Source: Leucaena leucocephala
Taxonomy: Eukaryota; Streptophyta; Magnoliopsida; Fabales; Fabaceae
Reading direction: 5' to 3'
Length of the DNA: 64,000 bases
Assembly (NCBI GenBank): GCA_037074615.1
Contig: CM073569.1
Coordinates: 7,198,001-7,262,000, forward strand
This document shows positions 44,370 to 56,200 of this stretch, piece after piece (position 1 is the stretch's first letter; every line of letters starts with the position of its first letter). A model generated the notes under the pieces. That model saw nothing but the letters and a program-made list of their open reading frames with translations. It had not been told where the DNA came from and made no database searches. The translations under genes and the position numbers were made by a program.

Positions 44370-47300
44370 ATCTAATCCATATAGTCTATTCAACCCAAAG
44401 TATTTGATCAAATTATCAGCCATTATAAAATCACTAAGAACCTTAACTTTCAATCTCAACCGAATCTAGAAATAAAAAAGAGAAAAGGGCATAAATCAAG
44501 CTTAACACCCCAATTTCTCATACAAATCAAGCTTAGTGCTAAATCTCATAATCAAATTTTAGGATATTACACGTAATCTTACCAATTACAACACCATACC
44601 CACCACTTTACTCCTCTTTATGCCTCCTTCACTTGAACAATGATTGATGTATAATCAGCTAAAGGTCACGCAGTATACATCGGATCAACTAGTCCACCCT
44701 TTTGCCTCCCTCTTGAGTCTAGAATTGAGAGGTATCTGACCCTTTGCCTAGTTCTAGGTTGGCTCCCCCACAGGTTGAGGATGAGTAGTGCTAACCACTG
44801 TAGGCGTGCTTGGATAGTTATAAAACTAAACTTTTTAAAAGATTTTTAACTCAAATATTAATTTAAAAAAATTTTAAAATAAATAACCCTATTAGTTTAT
44901 AAGTGCTTATGAGCTAAACTATAATTTCATATAAATTTATAGGAATATTTTTTAGAATAGTAAAAAATATTTATAGGTCTCGAAATATCAATTTATCCTT
45001 ACTTTTCTTTAATCTCTCTCTTCTCTTACTGCTCGAGTTACCTGCTCTATCCCATCCCACCTTCCCCCATTACCATTCCGCCTGTGTTTATCCCAATGCC
45101 ATTTACCTTCCGCCATAGCTTTCGCAAAGTTGCAGATCTCTCCTCTCCTCTCTCTCTCTCATCTTTGGCCAAGGCAACTTCTACAAGTGTAGATCTCTCC
45201 TCTCTCCTCTCTCTCTCTCTCTAGTCGTCAGCCAAGGCAGCTCATTTTGAATGAATTATCCCCGAGCCTGCACTTGTGTGGATCCATTATTATTGCTGAC
45301 ACTTCCTTCCTCCCTGCAGCATTGGAACTCCGATCTTCCTCTTCTTATTACTAGCTTAGTGTCTACAGCATCGTTCTCAAAATTATTTGTCTTTTTTTCC
45401 TTCTAGTGCATCCGTGTTATGTAAAGTAATTCAAACAAATGCTTTGGTAGCTACTGATTAACTTGACTGTATCGCTTGATTTTAATTTTTTTTAAGGTTA
45501 TCTTGATTAATCGTATGGAATGGTTTAGCCAATGGATATTTCTCTTTCTGATTAGAGTACCGTAATGAAGGACCATATATGATTGGAGGACAAATTTTTT
45601 CTGTACTGCAGGAAAAATGTTTCTCTATTGAAGCCATCGTATATTATTTTTGGTGATTTTTTTCAAATTTTTATTTTGGGTGAAGTTGGGAAATATGAGG
45701 CCATAATAAAAAAAAAATAGGTTTGAAACCGTGAAAAAATTATTATTTGATCTCTTACATTTTCTAATAATTTATTAATCACAAAAATTTTCACTATAAT
45801 AACTATCCAAACATACATTTATTTAAAACTATTTTTTTTTTATAAATTCTTTTTTAGAAGAGTTTATATAAAAGTTGTCTAAAAAACTCTTTTTTTAAAA
45901 AGTCATTTTTCAAAAGTCTATCTAAATCGATACTATAATTAGTAGTGAAGTCCAAGAATTACTCCAAGTTATTTCTCAAGAGTTCATTACAACCCAAAAC
46001 AATTTATCCCAATGTACAAATAAAATAATTCTAAAATGATAATTCATCACAATAGATTCATCATACAAGTGTAAATTATAAATATTTAATATATAAGTTC
46101 AACATATTTCCTACTTTACTAATTTTTTCATAGTATAATATAAAATAACTAATATAACCATTTTCACAAGATTTTTACATAACATGAATTTCCAGTGTTA
46201 ACAATAAAAGTAAAAGAAAAACTAAATTTAGATAGTCTATATTAAATCTTCATATTCAAGATCTAATGGTCATTACCAAGTGATCTGTTGAGCACCCGAA
46301 CTGAATCTTCCTACTTTTTTAGTATTTTCACAATTCTTTCTTTAAATTTTTTTCCCTTTTTATATGACTCCTTTTTTATAAGATTTTTAATTTGTTAATT
46401 TTTAGAGTGAAAATATAGTTGAATTATTTTAAAAAAATAGTAGTCAAATGAAAACAACATGAAATTTAATTAGGAGACAAAAGTGAAATATGAGGTAAAG
46501 CTAAGATAACATATTGATTTTAATAAAGTTAAGGTACCAATTCAAAATTTAAAATAAAGCTTGAACATTAAATCAAAACCAGATAAAGTGCATTATTAAA
46601 AAAACTAAGTTATTACAAAAAAAGTTAAATTAAACTAAAAAGACCGTAAAAATTAAATTTTACCCCGTTTTTTGTGACAATATTTTACTATATTTTAATA
46701 AATAATTGCAATCATGCTTGTCTTTCATGGAAGTTGGGTGTCTTTTTGAATCCTATCAACTTTTTTGTGCACAGCTGATTTTTTTGGAATGAATTCATTT
46801 CTAGTTGGAAAATAAATAAATAAATCTAGTTTCTTTGGACAAATGCATACGTGGGACAAGTCGGATGAGAAATAAAGCAGCACTTTGTTCTATATAAATA
46901 ACCAAGCATGAACTGTCTTAAGCTCTCCCTCTTGAAATGGCAAGAGATATCATCACAAACATACAAATACACACACATTGTCAGCCTATAAGATCATAAC
47001 AAATAAATTGTTAATTGATATGGTAATCAGTTTCACACCCTTAAGAAAAAAAACACAAATCTAAATCTCGGGAGACATACATATTAGGAGATGTGAGAGT
47101 TTTTTCCGCTCCAAGTCCTGAAAGATAAAAATACTCTTGACTATATATATATAAAAAATTTGTATCTTAAGATCAGAGAGAGAATACAAGAGGGAACGAG
47201 ATCAACCCTGAATCAAAAGCAATGAAGGAATGGAATAAGCTTCCGTAAGAGCTAAGAATGCCAAGTCTTAATATATGGCCATATAAGATCCTCCACTTTT

Positions 47301-48155
47301 ATTTAGTTTTAGTTTAATCCAATCAATGGGCTACCTTCTTGCTAGCTTTTGAATCAAATAAGGGTTCATATCACCAACTTGCATTCTTTAACTCACATAC
47401 ACCTATATTCTAAAAAGCTTCTTACTTTGTTGCTCACACAACAAAGCAAGAATGAACAGAAGATTCCGAATAGCTGACAATTTTAGCCAATATCAAAGAA
47501 GATTCTAAGAAAAACTTACATTTGAACAGAGTTAATAAACGCCTAACATTCCATGAATATAATTAATTTAATCATATTTAGTTGTGGTTTACTTTAAACT
47601 ACATCTAATTAATCAAAAACTGCCAATAATTTTTCTGTGATTTGGTTTAACCGTTATTTTACACTAGCTAAAATAATCACTGTAGAAAAGCTTTTTTTTC
47701 TGCCCCGGCTCAGTAACCGGTGTAGAAAATTATCCTATCATCTATATTGATTGGAGAATATAAGCAATACGGAAAGTGGGTTTTGAGAAGGCTTTTTTGC
47801 AGCAATAATTGTCCAGATAATATTTTGATATCTTCTTAATCATATTTAGACACAATTCAAATTTTCATTTGTTGAGTTAAAAATACATACATATTTTCAA
47901 AATTTAATAGTTATAAAATCTTTTTTTATTGTTTTACCATATTTCTAATGAAATAAGAAAAAAAAAATCTGAAATATTCAATATTGATTCTGATTATCTA
48001 GATTTAAATGAGTATATAATGTGCATATTTATAGTATGTGCTCATAATGCCATTGCCTAAATTGTAAAAGTACTGTTGTTTTTTACATCACATGACGCTG
48101 CATATATAAACATATATTTACACTCCATATACTCACATATGTATCTACGTCAAGC
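44370..48155. other. Intergenic
   Basis: No gene is supported. 45135-45245 holds an imperfect tandem duplication of about 60 bp (G(C/T)AGATCTCTCCTCTC ... CCAAGGCA). A TATA-like CTATATAAATAACC at about 46890 precedes a very short frame (MARDIITNIQ) with no family. 47640-47730 has another CACTA-like block (AATCACTGTAGAAAAG, AACCGGTGTAGAAAA). Confidence 0.4.
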
Positions 48156-48167
48156 TAAAAGACTCTA

Positions 48168-48354
48168 TTTTTTTTTTTACCCACCCGGTTCACTGGAACT
48201 TTATCCTGACTATATCTGGATCCGACCCGCGTCACGCACCTAGCTATAGTGGGTGAGTCTCCCAACAGGGATTTTCTGCATACTCCAAGGCTTGAATCGA
48301 GACCTCGCTTAAGCGATACTGAGTCGCTTACCACTCGGATCAACCCCCATTAGT
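48168..48354 (-). mobile_element. tRNA-derived SINE, family 1, copy 3
   Basis: Flanked by a 12-bp duplication with one mismatch (TAAAAGACTCTA at 48156-48167; TAAAAGATTCTA at 48355-48366). It has the clearest head: minus strand GGTTGATCCGAGTGGTAAGC (A-box region) and GGTCTCGATTCAAGCC (B box), ending in a poly-A run of about 12. The tRNA-like head and poly-A tail make the SINE identity secure. Confidence 0.92.
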
Positions 48355-48366
48355 TAAAAGATTCTA

Positions 48367-49224
48367 ACTTAAACATTCATCAAGAATCACTTACTGACCC
48401 TCATAACCACCTCTTGAGATTATAAACGGCTTCACCTCGTAAGAAAGAAGAGAATACACATTAGACATATATTGATTGAGAATACACATTAGACATATAC
48501 TGATAGTTAAAAACTAATTTTTTTTAAGACTTAGAGATTACCGAAGTAAAAACTTTTTACATTTTAAACATCGAAAGAGATTAATCTCAAATCTAAAGTA
48601 ACTTAGGCATACCCTTAATTAAATAATAAAAAAAGAATAATGACTCATAATTTACCTTTTGAGATTTGCATTAAAGATTTGTTAATTGAAAACCGCAAGT
48701 TGTTCAAGCTGTCAAATTGGCGGGTCATAATCATAAACATCAGCGAACAATTAACATGAAAAATCACAAAAAAGAAAGTCATCATGCAAAAGCTGCATGT
48801 AAATGTGAAAGTGCTCATTTCATTACGTATACACAACAGCCTATTTAGTCTGCTCAGAGATATATTTAGATAACACACGTACTTATCCGACATTAAAAAG
48901 TGAAAGTAAAAATATTAATAATATAAATAACAAAATATAACCAAAAAAAAGAAAAGAAAAAGCAATAGAATGTGCAGTGGCGGCCACGTACGTCATAAAT
49001 GCAAGACTCTATCCATCCGAAAAGAACATATTTGAACAAGATAGACAGGATAAACGTTGGATCCTCATAACAACCACCTCATGTCGAATTGTTGTCTACC
49101 TCCTTATCTTTATCCAATACTTTAAACAAGTTATCTAGAAAAAAAATTTCATGAGAGATTGAATGCATATATACTTTCCTAGAAAAATTGATCTGCAAAG
49201 CAATCTGTTGGTAGCTCAGTCCAT

Positions 49225-49270
<46 letters not shown>

Positions 49271-49471
49271 AGATATGTTGAAATAACATACATTCTTCAA
49301 CTATTTTTTCACAAAGAAAAAACTCCTGCTTTAATTTTTCTAAGTATTGGTCAATATTGGGGAAAATTCGTATGATGTGTATATATCACTACTAAAAATA
49401 GGATTTTGTAGTGCTTATTCACTACTACATATTTGGTAATATTTGACGGTTATCTTTATCAATATTTGATA
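48367..49471. other. Intergenic, with (TA)n microsatellite and a CACTA-type end
   Basis: (TA)n of about 40 bp at 49227-49266. CACTACTAAAAATAGGATTT at 49387-49406 is a good match to the terminal inverted repeat of plant CACTA transposons; the partner end was not found. No gene. Confidence 0.5.
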
Positions 49472-49799
49472 CTCCATTTATTCCTTTTTATAAGATATAA
49501 ATAATAGAATAGTATTCTTCAAAATGTTATTTAAAATTAATTAAAAATAATAAATATGTAAAAATTATAATTTTTTTTAAAAGTACTCTCATTTATGGAA
49601 TAGGTGGATGAGAGAGAGAGAATAAGTGAAAAAATATATGAGAAAGAATAAGTGAGAAAAATAGATGAGAGAAATAAATAATTAATTGAGGATAAAAATA
49701 GAAAAATATATTAAATGTTTAGATATTTTTAAGGTGTATCTTATGAAAAAGAACATACACATTTATAAAATTGTATCTTGTAAAAAGAAATGAAGGGAG
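49472..49799. mobile_element. Stowaway-type MITE
   Basis: 328 bp with inverted ends CTCCATTTATTCCTTTTTAT and, reversed, CTCCCTTCATTTCTTTTTAC, continuing AAGATAtAA/AAGATAcAA. TA precedes the left end and CA (a mutated TA) follows the right one. CTCC ends and TA duplication are the signature of Tc1/mariner-derived Stowaway MITEs. Confidence 0.75.
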
Positions 49800-50734
49800 C
49801 AGTTTCTAACTGTCCAATATTTGCTCAGAACAAATACTTGACGGTTCTATTTCAAGATACAAACTCCAAACATGAATACTTCGCATCATGAAGCAAGGGC
49901 AAGTAACATTTTATGAGGGAACTTAGCATTTTCAATTCAAGTTCATCTTAGGATTCATGCAATCCATGTTTGCTATGAGGGAAAAAAACAGAGTCTAAAA
50001 GAAGAATATTTGTGAAATCAAAAAAGCTATCGAGCCTAATTGTGACATCAGGAAAAACAGTGGCTAAAACAAGAGTCATGCAAATATATACATTTTTTAG
50101 TCCTAGATAAATTAATATACAAATTAGAATCATTTAACAAATTACTACATCAACTTTCTAAAATATTACTAAATAAATTAATATATTAGTATAAACTTAT
50201 AAATTATTTAAAATATTAATTTTTTTTGCTAAAGATAGATATCCTCATATTCGAGACATTGTTGTGCATTAAATATAGATATTTCTCTCATCAAGAATTT
50301 AAATATTTATTCGTTATATTTTGAAAGATTAATCCATTCCATTAGACCCAAATTCTATTGACAAAATATTAATGTTTAAGTTGTTAATTATTTAATTTAA
50401 TTTTAGTTTTACTTATATTATATTATGTAATACTCCTCTAGTCCTTAATATAGGATCTAATTAAGGAGTTAATCTTAATTTTAAATATAAAATATATTTA
50501 TTATATTTATAATTTTTTTAAATTACCTTTATCGATACTCTCCTAATTATAATCCAGTAAGAAAATAAAGAAGAAAATTAAAGAAAATAATTAAAATATT
50601 TTAAAAAAATATATTATATTAACTAATTTAATTATTTTTTTAATTTAATTAAATTTATTAAATATACCATATATTAATAACTGACTAATATTTAAAATTT
50701 TAATGGTTTGTGACATTATGTGTGCGTTTTTATA
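49800..50734. other. Intergenic
   Basis: AT-rich. TACTCCTCTAGTCCTTAATA at about 50433 looks like a Stowaway end related to 52631-52895, with no clear partner. No gene. Confidence 0.4.
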
Positions 50735-50742
50735 CAGAGAGC

Positions 50743-51378
50743 TAGAGGTGGTAATGCGGGCCAACCCGCCGGATACGGGTTGGCCCGCCGCGGGTTGATA
50801 TAAAAGCGGGCCGGTTTTAACCGGCCCGCTTTCAGGCGGGTTGGGATTATCCCAACCCGAGCCCGCCAACTTTTTTTTTTTTATTTTTTTTTATTTTTTT
50901 CATAATTTTTTTAATATATATGCCTACTTTTTTTAAAAAAAATTATATATTTTAATATTAATTAGATTCAAATCATGTTTGAAGTTGTCAAAATATTTAT
51001 TTAATTAACTTTGTCACCATTCATAGATAAATTTATCACAAAGAAAATAATAATAAAATAAAATAAATATATATATATATAAAGAAATGACTCAATGAGA
51101 TAAAGTTAATATAAATTAAGTGTAATGTCCCTTGTTTGGCTAAAATTCTCAAATTAGTAAAGTATAAATATGGAATATAAATAATAAAAAAAAAGTAAAA
51201 AAAAAAAAATGGGCTAACCCGCCAACCCGGCGGGTTAGCCCGCCGCGGGTGCGGGCTTGGCGGGTGCGGGTCAAAAAGACCCGCATCTAAATGGGTTGCA
51301 AATTTTGCAACCCAACCCGCCATTTTTTGGCGGGTTGGCGGGTTGGGCCCGCGGGCCCAACCCAAATTCCCACCCCTA
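50743..51378. mobile_element. hAT-type MITE with GC-rich ends
   Basis: 636 bp flanked by a perfect 8-bp duplication CAGAGAGC (50735-50742 and 51379-51386). Ends are TAGAGGTGGTAATG on the left and, reversed, TAGGGGTGGGAATTTGGG on the right. About 130 bp at the left and 170 bp at the right are dominated by CGGGCC, CCCGCC and CGGGTT motifs in both orientations, while the core is very AT-rich. TAG(A/G)GGTGG ends plus 8-bp duplication identify the hAT superfamily. Apparent proteins on both strands of the GC-rich ends are compositional artefacts. Confidence 0.9.
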
Positions 51379-51386
51379 CAGAGAGC

Positions 51387-52168
51387 CATGGAAAGAGGGA
51401 GGAAGGGAGGGGACTGCGAGGGGAGTGGGAGTAGGCGCGGAGAGGAGGGTTTTGACCTATGGTGTAGGTGGCAGGTTCGTCTCCATGTTTTTTTTTTTTT
51501 TATAAACAGTATGGGGCAAAATTCACATTTGGGGTGATTTTATCTGTAATATTTTGATAAATAATTTTCACCATATATATGGTATTTTAGTAATGTTTCT
51601 TACTGTTTATAGTATTTGACTCAAAAAAGAAACCTTTTCAATATTAGCCAAAAACCCTCTTATTTTAATATTTTCTAGCTAACCAGTTTGATACAAAAAA
51701 TAGAGCAAATAAAATAATAAAAAATTTGCGTGAACTAAACAACATATTGTTATGTGGTCTCTTCAAATTAATTGATATAAATTAAAAAACTTAAATAAAT
51801 TAATTTATTATTATTAAATTTAATTTGTTAAGATGAATCCGTATTATATATTTTTTAATTTATTTAAATTAATAAAATAATTTTTATATTATATTAGTTA
51901 TAATTAATTAATTAATTTTTTTTAAAAAAATTAAATAATTTTTATGTTAACGATAAGAGAATTATAAAGATAGGAAAATAGACGGCCCAACTCTAACTAA
52001 GGTCCGGTTCCATAAGACGTGTTTCTCTCTGTTTTTTTTCCCATATGCCAACAAGTCCAAATTGTAGTATCTAAAACACTATTTTATCACATACATATGC
52101 AAACATAAAGATTCTAAATAAAAAAAATTAATCAATAATGTCTAAAATTTTAGTTTCATATAAAATAT
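51387..52168. other. Intergenic
   Basis: A GC-richer 110 bp right after the hAT element (GGAGTGGGAGTAGGCGCGG) is unexplained. The rest is AT-rich without a gene. Confidence 0.4.
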
Positions 52169-52171
52169 TTA

Positions 52172-52580
52172 GTGTGTGTTTGGAAAACCCCCAAACCACG
52201 GTTTTAAAAGGGCCTCTGGCCCAAACTTCGATTTAAATTTTTTTAAAATAAATAGCCATATTTGTCCAAAGACCAAACCATGGTTTAAAACAATAGTTTC
52301 AGAGAAGCTGATCAGAATAGCTTGTGAAACAGTAAAAGAGCTTATGAACTACTCAATTACTATTTTATCCTTATTTTTTCTTACACTATCTCTCCTCTCT
52401 TCTCTATCTTTTTCTTACTTTTTGGTAAATTGCCTATGAAAAAGTGATTCTGCTACTAATCATCCAAACATCTCCAATTTTCAAAATTATTTTTTTCCCA
52501 AAATCTATTATTCCCAAATTTATTCTCCAGAATCTATTCTACTTAGAATCTATTCTTCAAAAACTAATCCAAACACACCC
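52172..52580 (-). mobile_element. MITE with GA-rich core, copy 2
   Basis: Inverted ends GTGTGTGTTTGG and, reversed, GGGTGTGTTTGGATTAG, with TTA on each side (52169-52171 and 52581-52583). The reverse complement follows 32271-32819: GGGTGTGTTTGGATTAG, repeated GAATAGATTCT, then ATGTTTGGATGATTAGTAG. The internal GA tract is shorter than in copy 1. Confidence 0.7.
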
Positions 52581-52630
52581 TTAGTCATTTTAATATAATA
52601 AACTTATATAAATTATTAAGATATATCATA

Positions 52631-52895
52631 CTTCTCCGATCCTTAATATGTGACATATTTAACTAATTTGATTATATTAAGAAAGTTAGTTAAGTTAATT
52701 AATATAGCATATTTTATCTAAAATACTCTAATAATCTTTTTTAACTCTCTCATTCTCTCCCTCTCTTATTTGATTATTGGTAAGAGAGTATTAATAGGGA
52801 TAATTTAACAAATTAATAAATATAGGAATGAGATATTTTATATTTAGAATCAACCCTAACTCCCTAATTAGATCTTATATTATATATCGGAGGAG
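52631..52895. mobile_element. Stowaway-like MITE
   Basis: 265 bp flanked by TA (52629-52630 and 52896-52897). Ends CTTCTCCGATCCTTAATATG and, reversed, CTCCTCCGATATATAATATA are clearly inverted. AT-rich interior with no coding capacity. Confidence 0.75.
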
Positions 52896-53115
52896 TATCA
52901 TTTTTATGTAGAGGAATTGCATTCAACCTTCCTTGCTGTTAACATAAATCTTAAAGTTAATCTCAAAGAACAATGAAAATCTACTCATACACTGAGGTAT
53001 CGGTCTTCATATATTTAAATACACAAGAAATACTCATGTTTGGATTCAAGAATGATTATGCAATAGCTTTTGGATCTACTTCAGTTTGGTGATTTGACGT
53101 GAAGATAATATAATC

Positions 53116-53257
53116 TTTTCCCCCCCTTTGTTTAGACAATATAACCTTATAGGGGAGGCACCTACACACCCATCCTTATTTTGGTCACTGGGTTATAGAA
53201 CCCACGACCTCCTTTGAGTAGAGATGTGAGGTGCCGTTGAACCAAGAGGTTCTTAGC
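53116..53257 (-). mobile_element. tRNA-derived SINE, family 3
   Basis: Flanked by a 17-bp duplication with three mismatches (GTGAAGATAATATAATC at 53099-53115; GTAAAGATAATGTAGTC at 53258-53274). The minus-strand head has A-box-like CTTGGTTCAACGGCACC and B-box-like GTCGTGGGTTCTATAACCC. Only 142 bp, so either a short SINE or 3' shortened. Confidence 0.75.
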
Positions 53258-53384
53258 GTAAAGATAATGTAGTCATATTCCCTTTTTTACAGTTCAAATA
53301 AAGTTTAGCCAAATTAGATCTAAGACTCACTGGAGTAAAGTATGTCTCTAGATTCAAATAATATTTTTAGAGCTACGTACAATT

Positions 53385-53472
53385 CGCCAATTAATAAGGT
53401 CTTAATATCGGTAGTTAGATTTGAACTCACGACTTTGTAAGTTATATACTAAGTATTTATCAATTTGACCAA
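53385..53472 (-). mobile_element. Possible SINE fragment
   Basis: The minus strand reads TTGGTCAAATTGATAAATAC (A-box-like) and GTCGTGAGTTCAAATCTAAC (B-box-like) with tRNA-like spacing. No target duplication was found, so this is tentative. Confidence 0.4.
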
Positions 53473-53732
53473 CCAGAACAAAAAGCTAAAACTGAAAACT
53501 AAGACTATACAACTGGTCAATATTTGCAAAATATAATACACAAACACATTTTTTTTTTATACAAAAATTTTTAAAAAGGAGTTAGATTTACCCACAATCT
53601 AATATTAGGATAAAATCTTATTTTTTCTTAGACGATATTAATATTAAATAAAGCGAGCTATCAAACACACATATTTTACAACTATCATTTTCCAGCTAAA
53701 TCTTTAGATCTCAAAACCCAAATGTTTCCTTC

Positions 53733-56093
53733 TTATGATGTCTTCTCCTGATGGATCTTGGCATAGATTTGCTTAGTTCTAATGGCTAACACTAAATCCA
53801 GCCCAAATCCAATAACACAAACAAAAGCCATAATCACAAACACAAGCATATAACATTGTGATCCAACACAACTATTTCCACCTCCTCGTCCATTATTTTG
53901 CCTAGCAGCTTCAGCATCATATAAATTCCCAGCAATAAGACCAGAAAACAAGAATGAACCAAGAGGAAGATTCAGAATCAGAATGTTATATAACAAACCA
54001 TAATACTTTAGCCCAAATAATTCTGAAGCTGAAGCTGTAGTTATAGTCAAACGAACTCCATAACAGATTCCCACTATCATTGATCCAATGTAAAGTGAAC
54101 CTGGTAATGCCATAGCCATTATAATGAAACCTACCACCATTAATATTTGAGAAGCTGAGTTCCAAAATGGCCTTGCCATGCCTGATTTCTTGATGAAGTA
54201 CTCAGAAAGAGAACCAGAAATAATTCTTCCAAAGAATCCCCAAATGCTTATAAATGATATGAACATAGAAACATCACTATAACCACTTGCCAATCCAATT
54301 TGCCCCATGTTGTTCATCACACATAATCCTGTTCCAACCCCACATAAAAACGACATGAACAAAACCCAGAAATCAACCGTTTTAACCATTTCAAGAATTG
54401 TATGTTCCTCCCCAATCATGGGTTCTTGTTGTTTTACTTCAACTTCACTCACAGTAATAGTAGTTCCATCTTGTTTCTGTTCTTTGTTTGTTTCAGAAAG
54501 CAATGGTTCATCAATCTGTTGTTCTTCTGCATCAGAAACGACAACGTTTGATTTGAAGATGAATGGATACAAAGGAACAAGAAGAAGTGGCATGGCTAGT
54601 AAAATGACAAGCCCTAATGTGAAAAGCAACGAAAGGAGACGGCCATGGCGACCGGTGATGTCATAAGCCAAGAGGTAAAAAGCCACTGTGACAGCAATGA
54701 TGTTGAAGAGATTGAAGAATTGGGTTTCTTGTTTGACTTCTGCAGAATTATTTGAAGCTGGTTGAGTTTCATGAAGGGAAAGAGAAGCAATGAAGCAGAT
54801 AATAGCTGGAACAATGGTGAGCATGAGGAGAAATGAAGAAGGAGATGAAGAGAAAAGTGCTGTACATGTGTCAGTGAAGATTGCAGTGCTGAGACCTACA
54901 TAGCCCTTAAGAATCCCGGAAACTGGACCTCTGTTTTGGGGGAAATTTCTCATACAAGTCACTAGAACTGCTGTGTTCATCCAGGTTGAACTATTCCCCC
55001 CCATGCATAACAACACACACATCTGTAACAAACAAAATCCCATCATCATTCTCCAGCAAAATGAACGAGTGTATTAGAAGACAGGAGTCCTGAGTTACAC
55101 ATCGATTAAATAGATAAATAATTAAAAGTATATAATATTAAAAAGAGTTCTATTAAATTAACTTCAATTATTTTAATTGAAATAGAAAGTCAATCACAAT
55201 ATACACTTATATTTCAAAATTCTAATATGGTAACAAGAGTTATTCAATTTACTAAAGTACCTGAGACTGAAAAAAAATAGTACAAACTTAGGTGAAGGGA
55301 AAAAATAAAGATTGTAAACTTAAAACTCATGAGACTTAAAATTGTACAAGCCCAATAGAAAAAAAAAAAGTAGAAGGGAGAATATTATATAATATAAGAG
55401 TCCAGAGGCATTTGAGATTGAAAAAGAAAACCGTATAAGCCCAGGGGAAGGTAAAAAAAACAAAGACTATAGATATGAGGCGATTCAAATAGAAATACAA
55501 GTTCAAATAAAAAATAAAGTAGTAAGCAGAATATTAAAATATAAGAGTCAAAATCCCATATCGATTATATAGAAAAATGATTAAAGATCTATAATATTAA
55601 GGAAGTCCTATAGAAAAATAACAAATATGTTCCTATATCTCAAAATTCTAATGTAATAATCGTTTAAGAAGATAATGATGAAGAAGAAGCGAACAAAAGA
55701 GAACATGCTCTATGCATAACATCCCATAATGTAAAAATTGTAAATGATTTGATATGAAATGAAGGGTAGAGAGGAATTTATTACCAGCCAATAAGGGAGA
55801 GGAGGGATTCTCTGGCTAACAACAAGCCATTGACCGCCATAGCCAATGAGGCCCATGAAAGCTCCAATGAGGAGAATTACTGAAGGCGGCAAACTATCAG
55901 AGGCGATACCAGAGAGAAGACCAAAGGCCTTGCCAACATCTTTAGCAACAGAGAGATTATTAAGCTGAAGCTGTCTAAGCGCCATTAAACTCTTCAATGC
56001 GTGAGAATAATTTGCAAATGTGTAATTGTTTCCACTTATAGCTTGAACCCATATAGCCGCCACAAACCCTACCCATTTCCCACCTGAAACCAT
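53733..56093 (-). CDS. Nodulin-like / major facilitator superfamily (NFD4-type) membrane transporter
   Basis: Two exons on the minus strand, 55785-56093 and 53733-55022, joined in phase 0 (donor GTAATA after LPYWL, acceptor TTGTTACAG before MCVLLCMGG). The product has 532 residues, normal for the family. Exon 1 carries the nodulin-like domain start: KWVGFVAAIWVQAISGNNYT, FGLLSGIASDSLPP, IGYGGQWLVVS. Exon 2 continues GNSSTWMNTAVLVTCMRNFP, NRGPVSGILKGYVGLSTAIF, a hydrophilic loop (DAEEQQIDEPLLSETNKEQ) that divides the two transport halves, then VDFWVLFMSFLCGVGTGLC and MNNMGQIGLASGY. About 12 membrane segments are expected. The substrate is unknown; relatives are placed in plasma or vacuolar membranes. 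The start codon was chosen by family agreement (MVSGGKWVGF). No lesions are seen. Confidence 0.95.
55023..55784 (-). other. Intron of the nodulin-like transporter gene
   Basis: 762 bp, AT-rich, GT-AG. It contains two imperfect copies of an approximately 260-bp segment: the phrases AATTCTAATATGGTAA / AATTCTAATGTAATAA and AAACTTA...GGTGAAGGGAAAA / ...AAGCCCAGGGGAAGG recur around 55230-55340 and 55430-55650. Confidence 0.7.
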
Positions 56094-56124
56094 TGTGTTT
56101 GTGATTCAATCAACAAACTCTGTT

Positions 56125-56127
<3 letters not shown>

Positions 56128-56162
<35 letters not shown>
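56128..56162. repeat. (CT)n microsatellite in the transporter 5' leader/promoter
   Basis: About 17 CT units (GA on the coding strand) 35-70 bp upstream of the start codon. GA/CT runs near plant transcription starts are frequent and can bind GAGA-binding proteins of the BBR/BPC type; function here is inferred. Confidence 0.85.
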
Positions 56163-56165
<3 letters not shown>

Positions 56166-56190
56166 TGGTAGGGAAGAGTATTTCCTTGTT

Positions 56191-56200
56191 GCTATTTATG
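56191..56200 (-). promoter_or_regulatory. TATA-like element of the transporter gene
   Basis: The minus strand reads CATAAATAGC about 100 bp before the ATG, with the GA microsatellite beginning about 30 bp downstream. A plausible but unproven core promoter. Confidence 0.4.

Noticed and set aside
49079..49375. Frames with long runs of Ile-Tyr
   Set aside because: Translations of the (TA)n microsatellite.
50743..51505. Open frames rich in Pro/Gly/Arg on both strands in the GC-rich ends of the hAT element
   Set aside because: They are translations of CGGGCC/CCCGCC repeats, occur on both strands at once, and have no conserved motif. They lie within the element or its edge.
54307..54666. 119-residue plus-strand frame within the transporter gene
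   Set aside because: Antisense shadow of exon 2, with no independent motif.
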